Source of the DNA: Nyssa sinensis
Lineage: Eukaryota > Streptophyta > Magnoliopsida > Cornales > Nyssaceae
DNA: 64,000 nt
NCBI GenBank assembly: GCA_008638375.1
Contig: CM018051.1
Location: 34,259,740-34,323,739 of the forward strand
Direction: 5' to 3'
Position numbers and translations under genes: made by a program. Below the pieces are notes generated by a model, which saw nothing but the letters and a program-made list of their open reading frames with translations, was not told the origin of the DNA and made no database searches. Below, one piece after another: positions 22,401 through 32,781 of this stretch. Every line of letters begins with the position of its first letter. The stretch's first letter is position 1.

Positions 22401-25379
22401 ATATTTGGGGTGGCTATCATACTCCTTCCTTATGTGAAGCTCACTATTTTCTTACAATCGTGGATGATTTTTCCCACACTACTTGGATCTACTTAATGCG
22501 TTTCAAATTTGAAACTTACACTCATTTAATGCATTTTTTTGCTCTTGTCAAAAATCAGTTTAACACCACTGTTAAAATTATTAGAACCGATAATGGCCAA
22601 GAATTTCTCTCTCATCCATTTCAAACATTTCTCCTTGACCATGGCATTATTCATGAATGTACCTGTGTTGACACTCCTCCACAAAATGGTGTTGCGGAGC
22701 GTAAACACTAGCACATTCTTAATGTTGCCCGCAATCTCCATTTTCAAGCTCACTTACCCCTTCCTTTTTGGGGTGATTGCGTTTTCACCGCTGCATAACT
22801 CATCAATCGCACTCCTAGTAGTATTCTTCATAATAAATCACCTTTTGAGGTTCTTTTTAACGAAACACCCTATTACGATCATCTTCGTGTTTTTGGGTGC
22901 CTCTGTTATGGACAAACTCTTCGTGCTCACCGTGATACATTTTCCCCTCGTGCCACTAAATGTGTCTTTCTTGGGTATCTCGACACCCATAAAGCATACA
23001 AACTCTACAATCTTGATACACAATCTATTTTCTATTCTCGTGACGTCACCTTCTATGAACACCAATTCCATTTTCAAGATATTCCAACCACCTCCTCATC
23101 TTCTTCTCCATCTTCCATTATTCCTCTTCCCATCCCTGAACCCATTTTACCCCCTTCCCAACACTCTCCTGACACCCCACCTTCCCTACCTTCACCCCTT
23201 CCTCTCCTTCACCCTCTTCCCCATCTTCCCCCCTACTCGTCTCTTATCCTCGTCGCCACACTACATAGCCTGCCTATCTCTAGGACTACATATGCCCCAC
23301 TTTCTATACCGCGCCCACGGCGTCTTCACCTGCTCCAACGACTTCAGGTACTGCTCATCCCTTATCTTCCTTTCTTTCATATTCTCATTTTTCTCCCTCA
23401 CATCTTACTTATTTAAATGCTCTCACCTCTTATATTGATCCTTCCTACTATTTTGATGCTATCCGACACCCTTATTCGTGTCAAGCAATTTTCGCTGAGC
23501 TCCGTGCCCTCGAAGGTAACTCCACTTGGACTCTTAAGCCACTTTCCCCTAGTAAGAAACCCATTGGCTGTAAATGGGTTTTCAAAACCAAACTCAAAGC
23601 TGACGGATCCATTGAGAGGTACAAAGCCTGATTGGTTGCCAAGGGCTACACTCAAGTTGAAGGTCTTGACTATCATGAGACTTTTGCTCCGGTTGCCAAA
23701 ATGACCACTGTCCATTGCTTATTGGCAATCGTTGTAACCAACAATTGGCTCATTCATCAGCTCAACGTCAATAATGCCTTCTTGCATGGTGATCTTGATG
23801 AAGAGGTCTACATGACCCCACCCCCAGCTATTTCCCTCAAGGGGAGACCCATGTTTCTCACCTCCGAAAGTTCCTCTATGGTCTCAAGTAATCCTCCCAC
23901 AACTGATTTTTTAAACTAACTACTGTGCTTCTTGATGCAAGTTTTTGCCAATCTCCGGCCGATCACTCATTGTTCACCCTTGTCACTCCCACCAGCATCA
24001 CTATTGTTCTTGTATATGTTGACGACATCTTAGTTGCAGGTAATGCGTTATCCCAAATTCAGTTTTTCAAGCACCTTCTCTCCACTCATTTCAAAACAAA
24101 GGATCTTGGCTCTCTCAAGTTCTTTTTTGGCCTCAAAGTTGCACGCTCTTCTGCAAGCATTTTCCTAAATCAACGAAAATATGCTCTGGATATACTTTCT
24201 GACAGTGGTCAACTTGGTGCCCGACTCGCCTCCTTTCTGATGGAACAACATTTGAAGCTTTCCAGTGAAGATGGCTCATTACTTCCTGATCCTAACATTT
24301 ATTGTCGTCTGGTTGGTCGTCTCATTTATTTGACTATCACTCGACCTGACATTGTTTATGCTGTCAACATTCTCAGTCATTTCATGCATGCTCCTCGTGT
24401 TCCTCATATGACTGCTGCCACGCGTGTTATCCGTTACATCAAAGGGAGTCCCGGCCAAGGCATTTTTTTATCTTCCTCCGGTACCACCCAAGTTACAGCT
24501 TATACTGATTCTGATTGGGCCAATTGTCCCACCACATGCCATTCCACCACAGGTTACTTCATCCAACTTGGTACCAATCTGATCTCGTGGCGTACAAAAA
24601 AATAGACTACCGTTGCCCGTTCTTCTGCTCATGCTGAATACCGCGCCATGGCTGTCACCACTTGTGAACTCACTTGGCTTAAGCAACTTCTCACTGATCT
24701 TGGCATCTCTCATCCCGAGCCTTTCACCCTCTACTTTGACAATCAGTCTGCACTTCACATTGCCCATAATCCAGTGTTCCATGAACGTACTAAACACATT
24801 AAGATCGATTATCACATCATTCGCGATAAAATTCGTTTCGGTCTCCTCAAAGCAGTTCACACTTCTTCACGTGAGCAAATTGCAGATATCTTTACCAAGG
24901 CTTTAGGCCCCGAACTCTTTCATCATTTCTCACGCAAGTTGGGCATTACGGATCTCTATACACCAACTTGAGGGGGAGTATTGACAGAATCATATCTTCC
25001 CCAAATTATGGGTTGCATAAAATCAGGGATTTTTTATTTTAGGCATCTGTTATCATAGAATATTTTCATTATTTGTAAACTTCCATACTTAGTTCCATTA
25101 TACACCTATATATTTTGTAAAGCAGAATACAGAAAATATACACACAAAATTATTCAATTCCTTATTTTTAACAGAACTTGTAAAATCCCAAATTGCAGGA
25201 TTATGAGCAGGTAAAGATACAAAAGTGCTTATGATATATGTAACGATAGATATAGAGAGAGAATGTACATCTTCAAGTTTGCCGATAAGCTTGGCCACGA
25301 TGGAGAGGGCCTCGGAAAGGATGGAGGAGGTGTCAACGCCCTTCAGGCTAACATTGGTCGACAGGTCTAGGCAAGACAT
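19471..25379 (-). CDS. MIF/D-DT-like (MDL) gene copy 1, catalytic proline lost
   Basis: Three exons on the minus strand: 25269-25379 (37 codons), 19832-20032 (67 codons) and 19471-19506 (11 codons plus TAA), giving 115 residues. It belongs to the macrophage migration inhibitory factor fold; plant members are small cytosolic trimer-forming proteins linked to stress and immunity (family knowledge). The frame is open throughout. Exon 1 begins [19 protein letters not shown]: residue 2, which becomes the N-terminal catalytic proline in MIF tautomerases, is Ser. Against copy 2 there are about 18 differences in 115 residues, including Y38R at the exon 1/2 junction and Trp-to-Cys in the C-terminal [11 protein letters not shown]. 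Intron 1 (20033-25268) is GT-AG and contains a whole Copia element. Intron 2 (19507-19831) is GC-AG. An LTR element starts 264 bp upstream of the ATG. It could be a diverged active paralogue or a gene on its way to a pseudogene. Confidence 0.88.
19590..19613. repeat. Poly(A) tract in intron 2 of MDL copy 1
   Basis: An A run of about 23 bases on the plus strand. The matching place in copy 2 (62561-62570) is only about 10 A long. Confidence 0.85.
20333..20527 (+). repeat. 5' LTR of the Copia element
   Basis: 195 bp. Three substitutions separate it from the 3' LTR (about 1.5%). Confidence 0.95.
20528..20540 (+). other. Primer binding site of the Copia element
   Basis: TGGTATTAGAGCC directly follows the 5' LTR and has one mismatch to the initiator-Met tRNA complement. 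Confidence 0.9.
20830..24971 (+). pseudogene. Copia gag-pol polyprotein, heavily interrupted
   Basis: Domains in order: gag ([15 protein letters not shown] at about 20918); a zinc knuckle whose second Cys is a stop codon (about 21541-21585); protease [10 protein letters not shown] (about 21855); integrase with [17 protein letters not shown] and TDNGQEF (22230-22705); reverse transcriptase with [11 protein letters not shown] and YVDD (24014-24025); and RNase H with TDSDWANC and ADIFTKAL (to about 24905). The stop at 24969 overlaps the polypurine tract. At least 15 nonsense codons are visible, many of TGG-to-TAG or CAA/CAG-to-TAA/TAG type (for example near 21065, 21135, 21194, 21443, 21454, 21640, 21910, 22144, 22709, 22797, 23629, 23890 and 24604). 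At least three frameshifts are also present (near 22385, 23250-23400 and 23820). A gag start codon was not identified. Confidence 0.92.
24979..25173 (+). repeat. 3' LTR of the Copia element
   Basis: 195 bp, preceded by the polypurine tract GAGGGGGAG (24970-24978) and followed by the GAACT duplication. Confidence 0.95.
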
Positions 25380-25642
25380 CTTCTGGCCGGTCTAAAAAAC
25401 CTTAACTTTTTGCTCTCAGTCTTTCTCATACTCACACTCAATGCCTCAACTCAACCAATCCCTCTTTTTCTTTGTCCATCCATAAAATTAACAAAAGTTT
25501 GTTGTAATTTCTCATTGTGTGGTTGATGTTCATCTTAAATAGCATGATGCATTTGGACTCAGAAGAAACCCTTTTTTTCTGACATGCTAACGTGAAAGCG
25601 ATTAAACAAATTCAATCGGGACAACTTTTGCATAACGCCTAT

Positions 25643-26148
25643 CGAAGGAAACATATAAAAACAAAACAGGTGTTAATCGCATTATTTTTTTGAATTAACA
25701 AAAGTGAAAGTAGAAGAGACGGTTTATATTAAGAATTTTTTTAGAAGACTATGAATATCTTTGAAATGGAGTAAGAGATCTTTCTTGTCAAATAGAATGA
25801 TTACAATATCGAGACATGTATGTTTTTCTACGATTCAATACCAAGGACACTATGATAGTTATCGTAAAAGAATTTCAAGAGAACGTCACTCAAAATCTTA
25901 CATTAATAATTTAGGAGACTACACATGGATAGATTCCTTACGCTTAACTAATGCGTATATGTTTATATTCTATAACCACAACTAATGAGATAACTCACAA
26001 GACTCACGTGATAATATCTAAGTTGGTCAAACCAACCCAAATGGATAAGAGTTTTAACCACATATAAACTCTTATCTTAATTATCACAATCAGCACAAAT
26101 CTTATGGATGTTAAATGGACTCGGGTCCACATGACCTAATGTCCAACA
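25643..26148 (-). repeat. 3' LTR of the old LTR element
   Basis: On the minus strand it begins TGTTGGACATTAGG and ends CCTTCG (CA decayed to CG). Homologous to 40639-41151. Confidence 0.85.
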
Positions 26149-27436
26149 TCTCCTACTTATCTACATAGGTTGAGTACTAAGCTCTCTGCATCACCTTCCA
26201 TTTACAGGAAATAGATTGTGCAACCAAACAAGAAGGATTGGGGTAAGACTACTATATTAAGCTACCATCAAACTAACATAATACCTCACTACAAACACAT
26301 AACTAATCTCGTCTATGCCCTAGACTATTCTGTTACACTAGATTCAACATCTGTTATCCCTCACGAAAACTAATCTCAGCTCGATGCATAGATCATCAAA
26401 TCTGTATTGCACTCATGATCATATTAATAGACACAGAAACCGACATGATTGCTCGAACAATGAGTCACAACACAATAGTGTATTATAAAACCGTCTTCCC
26501 TAGTTACTCACGTTAATCCAATCGAACTCAACTACTTTCCTAGACTTGCCTTGTTGGACCACATCAATCATGGTCCTTTAGCAATATGCTAAAGTAGTAA
26601 CATCAAGCTCTCTCTTCATAATGTAGTCTCGGGTCACAAAAGGTACAATAGAACTCAAAAAGTTTCCCAGACCTCACACAGTAACAAAATAAGGATACAT
26701 TCGTTCACTCTCTTTTATAAATGTCACATCAATAGTGCATACAGTAAATAATGTATGCTATGGCAGAGCTCCTACTCAATTGGGCATGTCAAACTCATTC
26801 TCAAAAAAATATAATGTCATACGAATCTTAGTCTAGTAGCTATCTAGCGAACGTCGCTATCTAGCGGACATCGCTATTTTAGAGCCCTTCGTCACTATCT
26901 AAGTGCCTAACTGGAACATTCCAACCTAGTCGCTCTCCTAGCGCTTCTTTGAAAGTTCACATTTGGCTTTCTTCAAGTTTCATGAGGTGTGTGGTCAACC
27001 TTCATGCTCGATTCTTTAAAAGAATCTCATATTAACCCTCATTTTCAAGACGACATATATGATAAAGATGAATTCTCCCTCCAGCTAAGAATTCAATATC
27101 TCATCTTGCTCGCTATCTAAACGACAAGGCGATTGCTCGTGGGAGAGAGCCAATCAGAACATGTTGATATCTTTCATGTATGCTCACGACATCAAAAAAT
27201 TATCCCAATATGAACACAAAATCATATAATGATAAAATAATATCACATGGTGTCAATACATCAAATCCAAAATAAACCCAACTATTTAACGCAAGATGTA
27301 AAACATCACTAAGTATGGACTTAGGACCACCTCCCTTTGTGCAACTTTATCTTAAATATGTGTAGTAAAAAAATGTCAATATATTTGGTTCTTCCATCAT
27401 TGTGAATGGTCTACCAGCTCATGAATGAGCCTAAAT
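26149..27436. other. Internal region of the old LTR element, left part
   Basis: No coding motif. A short repeated motif, CGCTATCTAGCG-like, occurs near 26840-26875. Confidence 0.5.
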
Positions 27437-27539
27437 TGTCACGCCCCAAGTCCTCAAAGACCCGAGTTGTGATCGGTTCCCTATGGTACATCTAGTAATA
27501 TTTAAAGTTCACCCTACTTGATCTCTATTCCAATGATAC

Positions 27540-30386
27540 TGTAGAGATCTGAAAAAAAATGAGAAAAAATTTTTCGTTTTGCCGGTAGGAAATTTGGCAT
27601 ACACGGTTTTGTCAGCCAAGCCCGGTTTTGCTAGTAAAGCATCTAAATGCGTCAGTTCACCATTTGACATGTTTAAAGGCATATTTGGAGTGTGTCATAG
27701 AAGAGAAATATGCTTAGAATATTGTGAGGTAGCTACTGTTCAAATTTTAGCTAAAACGGAAACCGTTTCAAAATTGGACAAAAAGGGCGTTCGGGTGGCC
27801 CTGGTGGAACGGGCCTAAAACGACCTCAAATGAAAATATTTTCTTCTAAGAGTTTTCATTTAAAATAATTTTATGAACATTGGTTAAAACAAAATTTTGA
27901 ATTGAAGCGTTTAGGAATGGGTTGTAGAGTAACGAGGTTTTGGGCTCATTAAGGGCAAAATGGTCATTTGCCCTTAGCCCCTTTGTCCACCACTATAAAT
28001 ACAGCCCCCTTAGACCATTTTTATCATAAATTGGGTCTGCAATTACAGAATTCACGTTCTTATAGAGAGAGAGTGAGAAAAGCCCTAGAAATTCAAGAAT
28101 TCAAGCTGTCAAAACACATATTTTGAGCGGGATTTTGGCCAAACTTTCTTCTGGAAAGTTGTTTGTCTCCACGAGTAATATATCCTCACTGAACAGTTTG
28201 GCTATCCAAAAAATACAGCTTCTACATTTTGTGAAAAACTGATTTTAGGTATGGTTTCTCGCTAAGCTAGGAATAGATTTGGTTTTTCTTGCTTTGATAC
28301 ATGTTGATTGAGCTGTATAGATGTTTAATTAATGCTAGGAAGTTACCTAGGTGGTGTTGAATTGAAATACCTAGAGTTAGAAATTTAGGGCTTTATATAT
28401 TCTTTGGTTTATTTGATGTTTTGTTGCCATGAGGATGATGTATCTTGTCTTTGTATTTGATTGCTATATTTGATGTGTATTTATGTGATATTTACTTGAC
28501 ATCTTGGAAGGGAATGAGTTGTGTAATGTATTAGTCTTTTATGTGATGTTAGCGACTTTGTGAAATTCATTGTGGTTGGTGAAATGGTGACATTGTGGCT
28601 TGAAAAATATGTTAAGTTGTGTGGTTATGATCTATGTTATGTGAAGCATGGTGTGGAAATTTAAAGTTATGAATCATGTGGGGTTTAAAAGCATGACTTG
28701 AAAATGTACACCATGTGTTTGATCAATTGTCACATTGAATTTGCATGATGAAATCATGGCATGTTGGCATGGTGAAATTCTTTGGACACATGGTGTGAGT
28801 TGAGCACGAAGTGCTATGCATTATGAGGGTGTAGATCCTGTGGTGAAAAACCCAAAATTGGCCATTTGGTACTCGCATGCCAACGGGGTCAGGACCGTGA
28901 AGCGAGACATGTATCGGTGCTTGATTGACCCGACGGGGAGCGGCCCGTGAAACAGGTGTGGTACTCGATGGACCATCGGATGCGATCCGTAAAACCGAGA
29001 CATGGGTGTGGCATGACATGGCATAGAGTTGACATGGGTATGACATAGAGTTTGCATGTGTGAGTCATGCATAGCGTGTTGCATTGCATTAAACAACGGG
29101 AAGGGAAATTATATCTTGAAATTGTACACTTGCACACGCCACGTCCTAAATTTGTTGCTAGTATTAGTGAGTTATCATACCAGCAGTTGAGCTGACCCAT
29201 TCGTGGGCAATACATTTCAGATGAGGCACCAGCTGCTTGAGACTTCCTTGAGTGTTGAAGAAAAAGGAAGGAAATGGATTTTGTAGAAGATTTGACCTTT
29301 GGGGGCATGTTTTGAATGCATGGGCATAAGCCCACTTTGTTGTATTTTATATTTAAACTTATGTAAATTGTAAACCTTAGGCCTTGGGCCATTTTAAAAA
29401 AATGTATGAGTTGAAACTCAATGAATGTATGATGTTTGATGTTTGATTTAAATGTATACTAGAGGTTACTTGATATTCGGGAGTTAAATATGCATTAAAT
29501 GGAAGTGTTAGAAAATAGTGGATGCATGTTTAAGAGTTTATGGATTTTGATGCAATTATACCCATATATGTTGTGATTATTAGGTGATGAAAATACTTGG
29601 GAAAAACAAAGGAGACTATGTCGAATTTTTGGTAGAATCAAAGTGGGAAATAGGTGTGTAAATGACTTTTTAAAAGGAGTGAAAAAAATGTCAAAATGGG
29701 GGTTTAGGAACCTTGAACAAGGGGGATAAAAATGGGAAGAAAAGAGGGCTTAAAGGACTTGGAAAAAAATTCAAAAAGGGAAAAATTGGTTGCAGCCATG
29801 AACAGTAACTTGAAAAATATCAGAAACTGCTCTCTGTGCTACAGTGTCGTGAACAGTGCAGGAACCAGCCCCAACCGCCGCAGCCCGCCCACCCCTCGCG
29901 CGCGCGCGCGTGCCTGCGCGCCGTGCCCCCAGCGCCCCACGCCGCGCCCCTGCCGCGCGCGCGCCCACTGCTGCCCATGCACGCGCGCCCACTGTTGTCT
30001 TGCCTGCTGCCACCTGTTGTCCAACCCATGGTCAGCCATTGTTTTGGCCATGTTATGACCTATTTTCCAAGGGCATTTTGAGGCCATTAAATCATGAGTT
30101 TGACCCAAACTTTTGAGTTCATTTGAGACCATTTTAGGCCATTATATAAAGCCAAGTTGGGACAATTTATGGGACACTTTTTAGGCATAGATTTCAAGGC
30201 CATGTTTGGCCATCCACTAGCGCCAACTTTGGGCTGATAGTGAGACAAGCATTTAATTTTAATCTTGCAGGAAAAACTTGAGGAATAATGCGGGAGATTT
30301 AATTTAAATTTAATTCATTGTCATTTATTTATTCCTTTTCTTTCATTCAGTCGCTCCCCGGGTTCGTGGAAATTCGGGGCGTGACA
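27540..30386. mobile_element. Solo LTR, family A copy 2 (2847 bp, target duplication GATAC)
   Basis: It starts TGTAGAGATCTG and ends TTCGGGGCGTGACA. GATAC lies at 27535-27539 and 30387-30391. It carries three tandem copies of the family's short core repeat (28868-29010) and a CG-rich island (29885-29995). It has the same orientation as copies 1 and 6. Confidence 0.9.
29885..29995. other. CG-rich alternating island inside solo LTR copy 2
   Basis: Runs of CGCGCGCGCG and GCGCGCGCGCCC in otherwise AT-rich DNA, with possible Z-DNA-forming character. Overlapping open frames here reflect base composition only. Confidence 0.6.
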
Positions 30387-32781
30387 GATACTACTTAACT
30401 ATTATACATTGTTTCTTAAAATCCCATGCATCAAAAACAAAAACAAAAATCAAATTCTTTTAGGATACAACTTATAGTTCATTTCCTTTTATTCACTAAA
30501 TAGTTCAGCCCTGTTTGAAGTCTCGTATTTCTCAACTCATAAGACCTGATATCTTTAGCTTTCTAGGGCATGTTCTAATATGAGTCTACTTTTAGTATGC
30601 TTTGGAATTACTCAAAACTACATATGGTAACTCAAGTTATTAATAAAAAGGTGAAGACAGGCTTGAATTGCTCTGTTCACACAGTAGGTCTGCCCTGTTT
30701 AAAGCTCTGTATCTTCCAATTTATAAAACCTGCCATTGTGTGCTTTATATTCCACTATAATTCTAGTTTCTATAGGACTTAAAATCACTTGAAAAGAGTA
30801 CCTGTAACTCAAGTTATGGACTGATTTGTAAACAATGGTCAGATTTTGCGCAAGTTTCTTAATATCAGAATAACTCCCTCAATATTTGCCTAATTAAGGT
30901 CATTCTTGAGCCATTTGAAAGCTAAGACAAGGAAGTTTAATTCTGTAAAATATGATATTCTAATTCCATAGGATGTAGGAGATATGGTCTTTCAAAGTGG
31001 GCTATTTTACATAGCCTTTAACAGAAATGTTAAACTCATACCAATATCATTTCACATCTAGTTATGTACAATTTAAACTACAATTACACGTTTCATTTCA
31101 AAAAATAAGTACATAAGTAAACAATCTTCTCATGAAAATTTCATGATATCCAAGTGAACAAAATAAAGGTCTTTGCAAAGGTGATTTCAATAGTTCTTCA
31201 ATTTCTACCCAACATGACATATTTCAAATATATACATGTTCAAGAGTTATTCAAAAATGAACATAAATAAATTCTTCACATGATGGTCTTCCAACTATAT
31301 AAAAATGATATCTTCCCAAAAATAACTTGGTGATAGTAGTCCTTTAATTCATGGTCATTTCTTTGCCCACTCCTACATCTAGTAGGGGTCAGATCAAAAA
31401 CCCCAATAGAAGAAATCTAAATATAGGCAAGAACATGTGGTGGCACGTGTATGCTTGTGCACGTGTAGTGACAACCAAGTGCTCATCAAGCATGCTTTGT
31501 CAACAATAAGAATTCAAACCAAAAACCAAGTTCTCATGTGCTAAAGTATATAAGCATTACAAAAAAGCATTATCAACGAAAGCAATGTATATTATTCCAA
31601 AATTTAAGGTTTCATTCCATTTGAGTTCTTTCAATTATTCAAAGTTTCTATTTTCATCTCTCAAGTCTTAATCCCAAGACTATATTTCTAGTCAACCCCT
31701 AGTAAGCCTTTTGTGCTTTACGGGGTACTAACTCGATGAAGACATATGACCCCCTGGGTGGGTTTACGGCTCGCAAGCGAATGAGAGACACCATCCCAAA
31801 CACTAATCAAAACCCCGGGTAAGCGCAATCTCACCATGCTCAAAATCACACAATTGGCGTGCCCAATCTTAGCACCATGTTCATCATTTTCCAATTGTTC
31901 ATTTTCTCACTTCCAAAGGCTTATGATTCATATTTGTATTCATAATTCATCATATTTTCATCATAAGGGTTAAGTATTCAAGTAATTTCATTAAATTTTC
32001 ATAATTTCACATCACAGATTCATTTAACTAATTTCACAAACACCTTGCATGCCATTTACAATATCAAGCATAATACACATAAAATCTCCTTTGTGATTTC
32101 ACCAATCAAAACTTTTTGCATTCATCTAGAAGTTATATCAACATCAAGATAGGATAAAAATCATTCATTTCATGGTAAGAATTTAACTAATACATAGATT
32201 TTCAAGATACATGCAACATATGCCCAAAAATACAAAAATTCACAATTCTATGGCAATATGTGAGATAGACATGCAATGAACCTACCTACACACTTCTTAT
32301 ACCTAGGTATAGAAATTTCCTACCTTAATTCTTCAAGTAGTGGTAGAAACCCCAAATGTGTTCTTGATTGTTTTAGCTAGAATCTTCAAAATCTTTAACT
32401 TCACTTGGTACTTGTAGGTAAAATAGGGTTTGTGCTTCTTCAATCTTGCAAAAGATGTCTCAAGTCCTTGAAGAATCTCTCAATTTCCTTGCTTTACCTT
32501 TCTTTTTCTCGTTCTCCATTTCTCTCCTCTATTTTACGCAAATATGTGTGTGTTTCTAGTCTATGTTTTAGGTATAGAGGGATTTTGGCTTTATAAGAAA
32601 AAAGCAAGACAAAATATGAAATTTTAATTTTGCCCCTCCTTATTTCTTTTCCTCCTTTTTATTTCCAAGCCCATTTTAGTCATTTCATTTAAAAAATTTT
32701 AATTTCTTAATAAAACTTTGTATTATTATTATTTTATAATTTATACTTTAGGGAAAAAAATTTCTAGGTCTTTACATAAGT

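Larger units (their letters stand above)
20333..25173 (+). mobile_element. Ty1/Copia element (Ale/Retrofit-like), 4841 bp, in intron 1 of MDL copy 1
   Basis: Two 195-bp LTRs enclose a primer site, decayed gag-pol and a polypurine tract. GAACT is duplicated at both ends (20328-20332 and 25174-25178). The paralogous intron at about 63326-63345 reads GGGAACTTGTAAAATTCC, which is the intact empty site. The LTRs begin TATTGACAG (TG changed to TA at both ends) and end TTTTTAACA. Size and LTR length suggest the Ale/Retrofit group (inference). The element is antisense to the MDL gene. Confidence 0.95.
18077..25642. repeat. Segmental duplication, copy 1 (MDL copy 1 and flanks)
   Basis: It aligns in the same orientation with 60957-64000: the 3' flank (for example GGGCATTTTTCAACATAATG at 18329 and 61147), all MDL exons and introns, and the 5' flank with GGCCGGTCT and the CTCAATGCCTCAACT segment. 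The main differences are the Copia element in copy 1 and a 150-bp tandem duplication in copy 2. Confidence 0.9.
27437..32776. mobile_element. Solo LTR, family B, split by family A copy 2
   Basis: It starts TGTCACGCCCCAAGTCC (27437) and ends TAGGTCTTTACA (32776). The flanks are TAAAT (27432-27436) and TAAGT (32777-32781), a target duplication with one mismatch. Without the nested 2.85-kb LTR it is about 2.49 kb. The ends resemble family A, but most of the body differs. Confidence 0.72.

Noticed and set aside
22539..23438. 299-residue plus-strand open frame
   Set aside because: It is out of frame with the Copia integrase and reverse transcriptase motifs and has no domain of its own.
29732..30132. 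Several overlapping open frames in a GC-rich patch
   Set aside because: High GC lowers stop frequency. The peptides are Ala/Arg/Pro-rich noise inside a solo LTR.
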